A stretch of 16,618 nucleotides of DNA from positions 1 through 16,618 of the forward strand of contig JALDXQ010000163.1 of assembly GCA_032156805.1 (NCBI GenBank). The letters are read 5' to 3'. Made by a program: the position numbers and the translations under genes. This DNA comes from Gp6-AA40 sp032156805 (GTDB lineage Bacteria > Acidobacteriota > Vicinamibacteria > Vicinamibacterales > UBA2999). The notes beneath the pieces were generated by a model that saw only the letters and a program-made list of their open reading frames with translations, was not told where the DNA came from and did not search any database. Positions 1 through 6,246 of the stretch are shown piece after piece (the first letter of the stretch is position 1; each line of letters opens with the position of its first letter).

Positions 1-140
1 GCCCGCACCAGCGGGCCCACTTCAACGTCGAACGTTCGGTACTGACTGAAGTCCTGGTGACGATCGAAGTCCACACGAACCTCAGCTGCCGCTCCTGTGG
101 GTAGCGCGAGAAGGGACAAAAGAACAAGGGAACGCAACAT
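1..140 (-). CDS. DUF4136-like secreted protein, N-terminal fragment (runs off left edge)
   Basis: Only the first 46 codons are inside the window. An ATG at 140-138 is preceded by a perfect Shine-Dalgarno GGAGG (151-155), ten bases upstream. The product starts MLRSLVLLSLLALPTGAAA, a clear signal peptide with a hydrophobic core and an AAA-type signal peptidase I site near residue 19. The mature start is EVRVDFDRHQDFSQYRTFDV. An early acidic 'V-D-(Y/F)-D...DFS-Y-(R/K)TF' pattern is typical of DUF4136 proteins, usually periplasmic or lipoprotein and of unknown function. No lipobox cysteine follows the hydrophobic core, so secretion rather than lipidation is inferred. The family call rests on a short stretch; the signal peptide and ribosome site are direct observations. 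Confidence 0.7.
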   Translation of the reverse strand, partial: MLRSLVLLSLLALPTGAAAEVRVDFDRHQDFSQYRTFDVEVGPLVR

Positions 141-155
141 GGCAGCCAGACCTCC

Positions 156-550
156 GAGGTACTGAGGCAGGCGTGAATCAGCCCTCTATTGAGAGAGACG
201 CTGCACGATCGGAACCGGTTCCGAGCGCTTCTTGCGCTCGAGACGAGGACACTACGCAATGCAGGAAGTGTCCTGATCGATAGAAATGCGTCCACTGTAG
301 ATGGCGTTTTGCGTAGTGGTCGTGTGTCGCCTTCTGATGGACCTGATCGGTAACGGGCAGTCGGCAAGGGTATTTCCATCTGGCCTGTCGGGATAAAAAG
401 CGAGATCGGCGTTGCTCAATACCCATCAATCAGCTGGGTGTTAGGGACGGAATTCGCAACTGGTTGCTGACCGCAGCATGAAGGTGTCGACGGCGATCGT
501 CATACGGCCAGCGGCAGTTACAGGCGATCGGTGAACCAACTCCGTCTACG
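156..550. other. Gene-free stretch, nothing recognised
   Basis: This lies upstream of the divergent secreted-protein gene and before the first palindrome. The only open frame of any length (178-429, minus) encodes an 83-residue protein without recognisable domain, ribosome site or biased composition, and I do not believe it is a gene. Confidence 0.5.
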
Positions 551-582
551 CTGTCCGAAATTTGTAGACAAACTTCGGACAG
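551..582. repeat. 32-bp palindrome, copy 1 (REP/MITE-like)
   Basis: A near-perfect inverted repeat. The left arm CTGTCCGAAATTTGT and right arm ACAAACTTCGGACAG pair at 14 of 15 positions (one A-C mismatch) around a two-base centre AG. A second copy in the same orientation lies at 1547-1578. No run of T follows, so it is not a standard intrinsic terminator. The family is not identified; an interspersed palindrome is inferred. Confidence 0.75.
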
Positions 583-778
583 ACTCCGGCCGCCCTCAAC
601 GCCCTGACCTCAAGATCCGGCGTGTCATCTCGGACAGGCTCTCTCCAGCACCGCCGTTCCTGGGTAACGCGGGTGACAAAGCGCTGCCGCGGGGCGCGGG
701 TGTGCGTCAGGATATTCTCTGGGAGCAGGGTTCGTTAGCAATCCCATCGTCATCTTGCGGCACTGAAAAGAAGCGCTC
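583..778. other. Spacer between palindrome copy 1 and the HXXEE gene
   Basis: No gene is seen. A TATTCT at 713-718 could be a -10 element for the downstream gene, but no matching -35 lies at 16-18 bp. A stray CGGACAG (637-643) matches the palindrome arm end and may be chance. Confidence 0.35.
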
Positions 779-1510
779 ATGCCCAACTGGAGTTGGTTCG
801 ACCTGAACTTCCCGTGGATCGGTGGCGCGACGGCGGTCGCGCTGCTCGTCCTGCTGTTCGCTACAAATGTCCTGCGCGCCGATCCAAGCAAGTCGCGATG
901 GCACGACTACACATGGTTGTCGTGGATGGGCCTCGTGGCTTACCTGCTGCACAACCTCGAAGAGTACGGTATCGACATGCATGGGCGATTGCACGGATTT
1001 CCGCAAGACATCATCGCGATCATGAAGCTGCCCCCCTACCCCGACTGCCCGATCCCGCCGCTGTATTTCGTGGCGGTCAACGTCACCGCGTTCTGGATCG
1101 CCGCGCCGATCGCTTCGCTGCTGAGCCGACGTCACCCGCTGGTCGGGCTCTCGGTTTACAGCATTGTCATCATCAATATCTTCTTCCACGTCGGGCCGCT
1201 TCTGTTCGGGCCTGGCTATGGCGCAGGGACGCTGACTGCGATCGTGATCTTCATTCCGTTGGCGATCTGGGTCGCCCGCGCATGCTTCGGCCCTGGCCGG
1301 ATGCCCTACTGGGCGTTGGCGCTGCTGGTGGTGGGCGGCATCATCTTCCACGCGATGCTGACGGCGCCGATGATCTTGTTCCTCAACGGGATGATCGGAA
1401 CGACGGTGTTGGTGATGACTCAAGTCGCGAACCCATTCCTCCTCATGCTGATTCTCTTGCTCGGCGAACGGTGGCACGGTGGAGGAGTCCTCGTCGCGCC
1501 GGTCCGGTAG
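779..1510 (+). CDS. HXXEE domain-containing membrane protein
   Basis: A 243-residue protein with at least five to six hydrophobic segments (about 14-32, 97-115, 122-142, 147-170, 178-200, 210-236). HNLEE at residues 58-62 is the signature H-x-x-E-E of the HXXEE family. A second conserved-looking pair, Asn133 and His137, lies in a membrane segment, consistent with a metal- or proton-binding membrane fold. The family has no established biochemical role. The start ATG has only a weak purine-rich AAAAGAAG upstream. The gene stands alone between two copies of a palindrome, which suggests independent acquisition; that is inference. The family call is good, the function is unknown. Confidence 0.8.
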   Translation: MPNWSWFDLNFPWIGGATAVALLVLLFATNVLRADPSKSRWHDYTWLSWMGLVAYLLHNLEEYGIDMHGRLHGFPQDIIAIMKLPPYPDCPIPPLYFVAVNVTAFWIAAPIASLLSRRHPLVGLSVYSIVIINIFFHVGPLLFGPGYGAGTLTAIVIFIPLAIWVARACFGPGRMPYWALALLVVGGIIFHAMLTAPMILFLNGMIGTTVLVMTQVANPFLLMLILLLGERWHGGGVLVAPVR

Positions 1511-1546
1511 GCGTCCGGAAGTGAGTGTCCAATTCGCTCGAACCGG

Positions 1547-1578
1547 TTGTCCGAAGTTTGTAGATAAGTTTCGGACAG
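1547..1578. repeat. 32-bp palindrome, copy 2 (REP/MITE-like)
   Basis: Aligned directly with the copy at 551-582 it differs at five positions, all transitions. Read as plus-strand RNA, every one of its 15 arm pairs is Watson-Crick or G-U, so the hairpin is preserved despite divergence. It lies 37 bp after the stop of the HXXEE gene and could end or stabilise that transcript, although no U tract follows. Confidence 0.75.
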
Positions 1579-1639
1579 CTAATCCAAGCTCGAGTCGAGC
1601 AACTCAACCGACGTCGCATCAGGATGACTCGCGCTTCTC

Positions 1640-1845
1640 GGCCACGGCGGCGGCCGACACGCCGCTGAGACGGCGCGTTCCCTCTCGCCACCCCTTGCAG
1701 CTCGCTGCCTCAATTGATTGCCGACGGACATGTCCACTCGCCCAGGCGAACCATCGGTGGGGACAATTCCGCGACGGACCGCTCTCTTATGGCGGATCTC
1801 GAGAAGCCGCTTCTCAACAATAGCGCGCCGGATCCGCTCATCCAA
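1640..1845 (-). pseudogene. Possible remnant of a small WYL-domain-like protein
   Basis: Starting from a TTG at 1845 the minus strand reads LDERIRRAIVEKRLLEIR and continues with a pattern P-T-D-G...V-G-N-Q-L-R. This loosely recalls small WYL-like proteins that begin '(M/L)DE-IRRAI--KRLL-(F/I)-Y' and continue 'EPHDYG...YQLRG'. Key aromatic and histidine positions are missing, the tail turns into arginine-rich low-complexity sequence, and the usual C-terminal half is not seen. No ribosome site is evident. This is a tentative call from memory of the family pattern; it may equally be a chance open frame in an intergenic region. Confidence 0.25.
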
Positions 1846-1893
1846 AGAATCGACCGGAAAGTCGTCATTGCTTCAGCCGAGGCGTGAGTTTGC

Positions 1894-2205
1894 TTACGCG
1901 GCGCTCGGTCGAGTCGTGCCCGAGAGCGGCGCGAGGCTCAAGCGGAGCTTGAACGGCTTCAGGAGGCGATTGAGGGTGTCCTGCGTTGGGTTGTGGCGCG
2001 GATTGATTGCACGCAGCACGTTCGGGCTGGCCATTCGCACCTTAGCCGCGAACTCCTTGACACCCATCGCCCGGATCACCTTCCCGAGCGCGAGCTGTAG
2101 GTCCACGCCTTCGTCGATTGACGCCAGCAGAAACTCCCGCGCGAATGCCGTGTCGCGAAGGTCCTTTGCCAACCCGACATTCCAATCTTCACTTCGTCTT
2201 GCCAT
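1894..2205 (-). CDS. Type II antitoxin, HTH-domain addiction module antidote (COG3636-like)
   Basis: A 103-residue protein with the usual layout of COG3636 antidotes: an N-terminal segment DLRDTAFAREFLLASIDEG that binds the toxin in related systems, then a Xre-type helix-turn-helix at about residues 36-68 (LALGKVIRAMGVKEFAAKV...SPNVLRAI), then NPTQDTLNRLLKPFKLRLSL. Its start overlaps the end of the toxin gene by 17 bases, so the two are translationally coupled. By family precedent it neutralises the toxin and represses the operon together with it; the inverted repeat at 2546-2558 is the likely operator. The C-terminal tail after residue 95 is short and variable. Confidence 0.85.
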   Translation of the reverse strand: MARRSEDWNVGLAKDLRDTAFAREFLLASIDEGVDLQLALGKVIRAMGVKEFAAKVRMASPNVLRAINPRHNPTQDTLNRLLKPFKLRLSLAPLSGTTRPSAA

Positions 2206-2521
2206 GAGGCTTGCCCTCCTGATACGCCTTCCAGGACTTCTGCGCTCTCACCACGTCAACCGTCTGAGTGGACTTGTCGCCGCCGAGCAGCAGGAGCACG
2301 AGTTGTGTGCCGTCCTTGCCGAAGTAGATCCGATACCCCGGCCCGAACATGACCCGCGCTTCCCAGACACCGCCACCCACGCTCTTGTGGTCACCGAGAT
2401 TCCCGGTCGAGAAACGGAGCACCCTCGCCTGAATGCGCGCGCGTGGCGTGACATCCAGCGTGTCCAGCCACTCACGGTACGGATTCTTGCCGTCAGCGGT
2501 CAGGTACTCTCGGATGTCCAC
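2189..2521 (-). CDS. Type II toxin, RelE/ParE superfamily (Gp49-like, COG3657 killer protein)
   Basis: A 110-residue protein carrying the conserved core of Gp49-like/COG3657 toxins: MDIREYLTADGKNPYREWLD at the start, VWEAR at 52-56, GPGYRIYFG at 60-68, LLLLGGDK at 76-83 and the closing D-V-V-R-A-Q-K-S-W. Relatives are mostly predicted mRNA-cleaving toxins; the Arg and Tyr positions in the EAR and GYR motifs match the usual basic and catalytic face. The start is GTG at 2521, chosen because MDIREY is the usual N-terminus; a GGTGAG lies about ten bases upstream. The toxin precedes the antitoxin, the order seen in HigBA-like modules. The frame is intact with no missing core motif. Confidence 0.85.
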   Translation of the reverse strand: MDIREYLTADGKNPYREWLDTLDVTPRARIQARVLRFSTGNLGDHKSVGGGVWEARVMFGPGYRIYFGKDGTQLVLLLLGGDKSTQTVDVVRAQKSWKAYQEGKPHGKTK

Positions 2522-2538
2522 AGTCGGCGACTCACCAT

Positions 2539-2558
2539 AATTATCTCATACGATATGA
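2539..2558 (-). promoter_or_regulatory. TA operon -10 element and autoregulatory operator
   Basis: On the minus strand a GATAAT (2544-2539) lies about 18 bases before the toxin GTG. Directly upstream, at 2558-2546, is a perfect 5+3+5 inverted repeat TCATA-TCG-TATGA. A short AT-rich palindrome abutting the -10 of a toxin-antitoxin operon is the usual place for the antitoxin HTH to bind. No good -35 was found at the standard distance (TTAAGA is too close, TTGAGC too far). The palindrome is seen; its use as operator is inferred. Confidence 0.5.
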
Positions 2559-2959
2559 ATCTTAAGCGCTCAACGGTGGCTCGGATGAGGGAGAGGTCGT
2601 TGGCCGAGGCGGCCGCCCGCCGAGGCGCGGGACCTGTTTGGGATTCGAACTCGCCTGATTTCCTAGCAAGCCACTGCAATCGTGGAGGTTGGGGGTGACG
2701 TGCGGCCGCTGATCTGCCGGGCGCACGTTCGGTGCCTCGGAAATCGAACTCCGCAACACATTGCGGTCGACGAACTTGTGGCGAAGCGGACTAATTGGCT
2801 GGGTGTCTGGGATTCGAACCAAGAGCCTTCGGCAACGTCGGCGTGGATGGCCACCCTCGACGATTGGTCCTGACTGGTCGGCCAGCGTATTTCTATCAGC
2901 CGGCTCAGATGGACAGCCAGATCGGCGTTGCGCGGAACTCTCTCGCGCGGTGACCTGCC
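2559..2959. other. Gene-free stretch with three tRNA T-arm-like motifs
   Basis: Three sequences resembling the reverse complement of a tRNA T-loop (consensus GGGATTCGAACC) occur: GGATTCGAAC at 2641-2650, a weaker GGAAATCGAAC at 2739-2749 and GGGATTCGAACC at 2809-2820. The last is preceded by a TGG at 2796-2798, as a minus-strand CCA end would be, but the predicted 5' acceptor strand and a D-arm are not found about 70 bases further on. No complete cloverleaf can be drawn. The open frames across this stretch read as the common spurious 'VWDSN' and 'IRTK' strings, not as proteins. Confidence 0.5.
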
Positions 2960-4781
2960 TCAGTCGTTTCTGAGTGTCGCGATCGGATCGACGCGCGCGG
3001 CGCGCCAGGCGGGCACCGAGGCGGCTAGCACGCACGCCGCGACGATGACCAGCAGACTCGCGGCGTACGCCATGGGATCGAAGACGCGGACAGTGTTGCC
3101 AATCTCCGAAGCGGCGGGTGTCGACATCAGCAGGATCGCAACTCCCGCGGCCAGTCCGCCGCCGGCCAACAGACCGAAGCCGACGGGACGGACCGATTGG
3201 GACAACACCAGGACCGCGATGTTGTGTGTCGTCGCGCCAAGGGCCATCCGCACGCCGATTTCCTTGGAGCGCTGCTCGATGAGATAGGACAGGACGCTGA
3301 AAATACCCGACACCGTCAGCACAAGCGCCAGCGCGCCGAGTACGACCGTGATCCAGAAGGCGATCTGCAGGATATAGGTCCCCATGCCGGCGATGGTCCG
3401 TAGCGTCCCGATTTCGTGGTCCAGGGCCGGGTCGACCTGCAAGAGACGATCGAGCAACGCGAGGCGCGCCTGTCCCGGATCCCCACGGACACGCAGCATC
3501 AGCGAAGTCCCCGGGCTTTGTAGATCGATCGGCAGGTACACACCCGAGAACGCGAACATCTGAAACATTGCGCCGCCGCCCACGTCGCGTGCAACGCCGA
3601 CAATGGTGTAAGCGCGGGACGGAGGCGGTGACGCCCCAGGCCGCTCCGGGTCTGACGGTCGAGCGGCCTGGATGCGCACGATTTGCCCAACGGCATCGCC
3701 GTTCGGCCAGAGCCGCCGCGCGGCGCCTTCGGAGACCACCATCACGCCGGCATCCGCAGAGCGCTCCGCGTCGGTGAAACCGCGCCCTCGTACGAGATCG
3801 ATATCGAGCAGCTCGAAATATTCCCGCGATACCAGCTTGTAGTTGACGGGTACGCTTCTCCGCGCGGCCGCCAAGTCGTCCGCCGGAGTGTCCGCTTCCG
3901 CCTCCGCCTGCGCGTCCGCTGACGCCGCCGCGACCGCGACCACTGACGGGTGGGCGGTCACCTCACGGATGATCGCCGCGGTTCGTTTGCGATTGGAACC
4001 CCGATCGTATCGCTCGTCCGGATGCCGGGATCTACCAGAGCGGCGGCAAATGCGCTTCGCAGGAACACGGCGGCTGAGATCAGGAGGAGGGCGGGGACGC
4101 CGACCTGGACGGCGATCAACGCATGCCGAGCCCGGCCTGGACGGCCGTCCTGCGTGACTTCGCCACGAACCGCGCGAACCACTTGGACGCGCGTGGCCTG
4201 CAACGCAGGCACGAGTCCGAACGAAACGGTCGAGACGACTGCTCGATGCGTGTTTCGATGCCCCGGAACATGGCAACGACATCGACGAACACGCTGGTCT
4301 CGCGGCGCAGCGCCTCGTATTCCGCACGGGTGAACGGCACCCGCGAATCGGCGCCAGGACGCGTCGGCCGCGTGACCGCGAACAGCTCGCCGGGGTTGGG
4401 CACGGCATCGGCGCGAAGGAAGAAGACATTGAAGAACGTGAACACCGCAGCAACCAGCCCAAGGCCGAGGGCTACCGTGGCGACGATGGTGAGAGCGGCG
4501 AGGGGCGCGCGGCGGAAAGTGCGGAACGCGTACGAGACGTCACGCACGGAGGTATCGACGAATGCGGTGCCGCGCGCGTCGCGACACTGGTCGGCGGCCA
4601 GTGGCACCGGGCCGAAGCGCGCGAGCGCCCGCGTACGTGCCTCGGCAGCGCCCAGGCCGTTGGCGACATGCTTCTGCGTTTCGCGTTCGATGTGAAATGC
4701 CAGCTCCTCGTGGAGCTCACGTTCGACGCGGCGCGGAGCCACCAACGCGCACATGCGCAGGAACAGATCGCGGAGATTCAT
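2960..4781 (-). pseudogene. ADOP-family ABC transporter permease, disrupted
   Basis: Pieces in three frames match the acidobacterial duplicated orphan permease family (FtsX/MacB-type, normally about 800-900 residues). Piece 1 (4781 to about 4235) has the family's N-terminal cytoplasmic segment MNLRDLFLRMCALVAPRRVE and first membrane helix, ending ...VAMFRGIETRIE. Piece 2 (about 4235 to 3975) resumes STVSFGLVPALQATRVQ, with another helix. Piece 3 (about 3978 to 2960) has the second MacB-type periplasmic domain and C-terminal FtsX domain, ending AWRAARVDPIATLRND. Roughly 300 residues between pieces 1 and 2 are missing and the frame changes there; a second small frameshift separates EPRR from IIREVTAHPSV. 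The start lies four bases after the padR stop, the usual PadR-permease operon. No ATPase gene is nearby, normal for this family. An assembly error could explain the frameshift but not the deletion. Confidence 0.85.
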
Positions 4782-4785
4782 GAGG

Positions 4786-5121
4786 CTACGCCAGCTTCAT
4801 CACGCGAGCGATGGCGGTGGACATGCGTTCCCACTCACTGGCTTCGACTGCCAGCTGCCGGCGTCCAGTCGGCGTGAGCCGATAGTACTTGGCTCGCCGG
4901 CCCAGTTCCGACACACGCCACTCGGCCTCGATCCAGCCCTGGTGCTCGAGGCGATGGAGCGCCGGGTACAGCGAGCCCTGGTTGACCTGCAGGACATCCT
5001 GGGAGATCTGCTGGATGCGCTCAGAGATCGCCCAGCCGTGCAGCGAGTCGGTCTGCAGCGTCCGCAGGATGAGCAGGTCGAGCGTGCCAGGCAGAAGGTC
5101 GGGGACGGGACGTCGAGTCAT
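4786..5121 (-). CDS. PadR family transcriptional regulator
   Basis: A 111-residue protein with the PadR winged-helix core: PDLLPGTLDLLILRTLQ, the recognition region NQGSLYPALHRLEHQGWIEAEW, the wing RRAKYYRLTPTGRRQL, and a short C-terminal dimerisation helix ending AIARVMKLA. I place the start at ATG 5121 (MTRRPVPDLLPG). A longer reading from TTG at 5139 would begin inside the -10 hexamer of the promoter and is unlikely. It is followed after four bases by the broken ADOP permease, which it presumably controlled. The regulator itself has no visible defect. Likely autoregulated through the inverted repeat at 5147-5171. Confidence 0.9.
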   Translation of the reverse strand: MTRRPVPDLLPGTLDLLILRTLQTDSLHGWAISERIQQISQDVLQVNQGSLYPALHRLEHQGWIEAEWRVSELGRRAKYYRLTPTGRRQLAVEASEWERMSTAIARVMKLA

Positions 5122-5135
5122 AGTGTCGGAAGACG

Positions 5136-5164
5136 ACAATATGAGACTTGCTGTCGGCTGTCAA
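5136..5164 (-). promoter_or_regulatory. padR promoter, sigma70-type
   Basis: Read on the minus strand: a perfect TTGACA (5164-5159), a 17-bp spacer, then TATTGT (5141-5136). Transcription would start near 5129, leaving only about eight bases before the ATG at 5121, and no Shine-Dalgarno is present. This is the best-matching promoter in the window. Confidence 0.75.
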
Positions 5165-5171
5165 CAGCAAG
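5147..5171. promoter_or_regulatory. Candidate PadR operator (8-9-8 inverted repeat)
   Basis: CTTGCTGT (5147-5154) and ACAGCAAG (5164-5171) form a perfect 8-bp inverted repeat separated by nine bases. The repeat covers the -35 hexamer and part of the spacer of the padR promoter, so a dimer bound here would block RNA polymerase. PadR proteins bind dyads of this kind in their own promoters. The repeat is seen; binding is inferred. Confidence 0.5.
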
Positions 5172-5246
5172 ACGCCGAGCGCTCTCTCGACGGGCTCTGC
5201 ACGGCCTCCGTCCAGTGTTGACCGACTCACATGTGCTGGCGAGATC

Positions 5247-5350
5247 GCACCGACACTCGCAAGAGAGCTCGCACCGAGAAGCGTTAGAGTGATTGCACCG
5301 ACAAGCGCAAGAGAGGTCGCACCGACAAGAATCAGCGATCGCACCGACGA
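5247..5350. repeat. 24-bp imperfect tandem repeat, five units
   Basis: The motif GCACCGA begins at 5247, 5271, 5295, 5319 and 5341 (periods 24, 24, 24, 22). A typical unit also holds a GCAAGAGAG block and a closing (G/A)(T/A)TC-like end. A degenerate ACCGAC at 5221 may be a sixth unit. It fills the spacer between prmA and padR. In one minus-strand frame it would read as a hydrophobic eight-residue repeat around LVGA, but that frame runs into padR out of frame and is probably not expressed. Confidence 0.75.
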
Positions 5351-5354
5351 GCAT

Positions 5355-6215
5355 TCAGCTATTCGCGCCCCTCAGCGTGAGCCCGATCCACTCGTCCTCG
5401 TCGCTGCGGTGCTCGACGATCCAGCCCGCGAAGGCCGACCGCACGTCCTCTTCTTCCGCGGCCATCAGGCCACTGAGAATGAGGCGCCCACCGCGCGTGG
5501 CCAGCGATTGAAGTGTGCCTGCGGCGGCGACCAGTAAGCCGCCCGTCAGGTTGGCAACGACGACGTCAGCGGACGGGATCCGGGTCGAGCGCAGGTCGCC
5601 GAGCAGAAGCGTCACGTTCGCCCCTGCATTCAGCTCCAGATTCTTCTGCGCAGACGCCACGGCGTCGGGATCGTCGTCGATGCCGGTCACGTCACTGGAG
5701 CCAAGCAGGCTCGCGGCGATGGCGAGGACGCCGGAGCCAGTGCCGATGTCCACGACCGATCGCTCCTTGAGGTCGAGGCGTTGCAGCGCGGCCAGACACA
5801 AACGTGTGGTCGCGTGATGACCGGTGCCGAATCCCATAGACGGTTCGATGACGACGACCAGATCGCCGTCGGTAGGACGGCCAACGTTCTGTGGACCAGC
5901 CGGCAAATCCCAGGGCGGTGCAACGATGATTCGACCGACGTGGACGGCGCGTAGACTCGCCTGCGAGCGCGCAGCCCAGTTCTCATCGGGCACATCGATC
6001 GGTTGGATTGTGACGTCAGGAAACTCGATCCGTAGTGCCGCGAGCGCGCGGTCACGTTCCTTCGCGCTGGTGAAGAACACGCGCCAGTCGTCAGCCGCGC
6101 GTTCGTCCACGGCGGTGGCGTCGTAATCGACGAGCGCCGCCTCCAGCCGCTCCGAGACGGGATGCACGTCGAGTGCGGACCAGCTGCGGACCGTGTGTTC
6201 GCTTTTCTCGTTCAC
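5355..6215 (-). CDS. prmA: Ribosomal protein L11 methyltransferase
   Basis: A 286-residue SAM-dependent enzyme that trimethylates lysines of ribosomal protein L11. The N-terminal substrate-recognition domain occupies about residues 1-95 and includes DENW at 77-80. The catalytic domain has EPSMGFGTGHH (124-134), the PrmA-specific motif before the SAM site, then VVDIGTGSG (155-162 region, SAM motif I), the acidic GIDDDPDA, and VVANLTGG in place of the usual AN(I/L) catalytic loop. The frame is open back to 6326, but that part overlaps dnaJ. I chose GTG at 6215 because it has GGAG at 6226-6229, ten bases upstream, and gives the family's normal length (about 290). It follows dnaJ by 31 bases, an arrangement common with dnaJ in Gram-positive and other bacteria. 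Confidence 0.93.
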   Translation of the reverse strand: MNEKSEHTVRSWSALDVHPVSERLEAALVDYDATAVDERAADDWRVFFTSAKERDRALAALRIEFPDVTIQPIDVPDENWAARSQASLRAVHVGRIIVAPPWDLPAGPQNVGRPTDGDLVVVIEPSMGFGTGHHATTRLCLAALQRLDLKERSVVDIGTGSGVLAIAASLLGSSDVTGIDDDPDAVASAQKNLELNAGANVTLLLGDLRSTRIPSADVVVANLTGGLLVAAAGTLQSLATRGGRLILSGLMAAEEEDVRSAFAGWIVEHRSDEDEWIGLTLRGANS

Positions 6216-6246
6216 GACACCAGCACTCCGACGTGTGAACGAACAG

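Noticed and set aside
178..429. 83-codon minus-strand open frame
   Set aside because: No domain, ribosome site or membrane/secretion signal; composition looks random, and it sits in an otherwise gene-free stretch.
707..1477. Long minus-strand open frame opposite the HXXEE gene
   Set aside because: Composition is dominated by Arg, Asp, Gln and His, as expected for the antisense of a high-GC gene; the plus-strand frame has coherent membrane helices and a family motif.
2796..2872. Possible minus-strand tRNA gene ending at a TGG
   Set aside because: The T-loop fits and the T-stem has one mismatch, but the acceptor 5' strand, D-arm and anticodon arm cannot be placed.
2562..2873. Open frames reading 'VWDSN' and 'IRTK' strings on either strand
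   Set aside because: These are typical spurious translations of tRNA T-arm-like DNA; no frame has protein-like composition along its length.
5021..5344. Hydrophobic eight-residue repeat protein from the 24-bp array
   Set aside because: The frame continues through the padR promoter and coding region out of frame; more likely a by-product of a repeat whose length is divisible by three.
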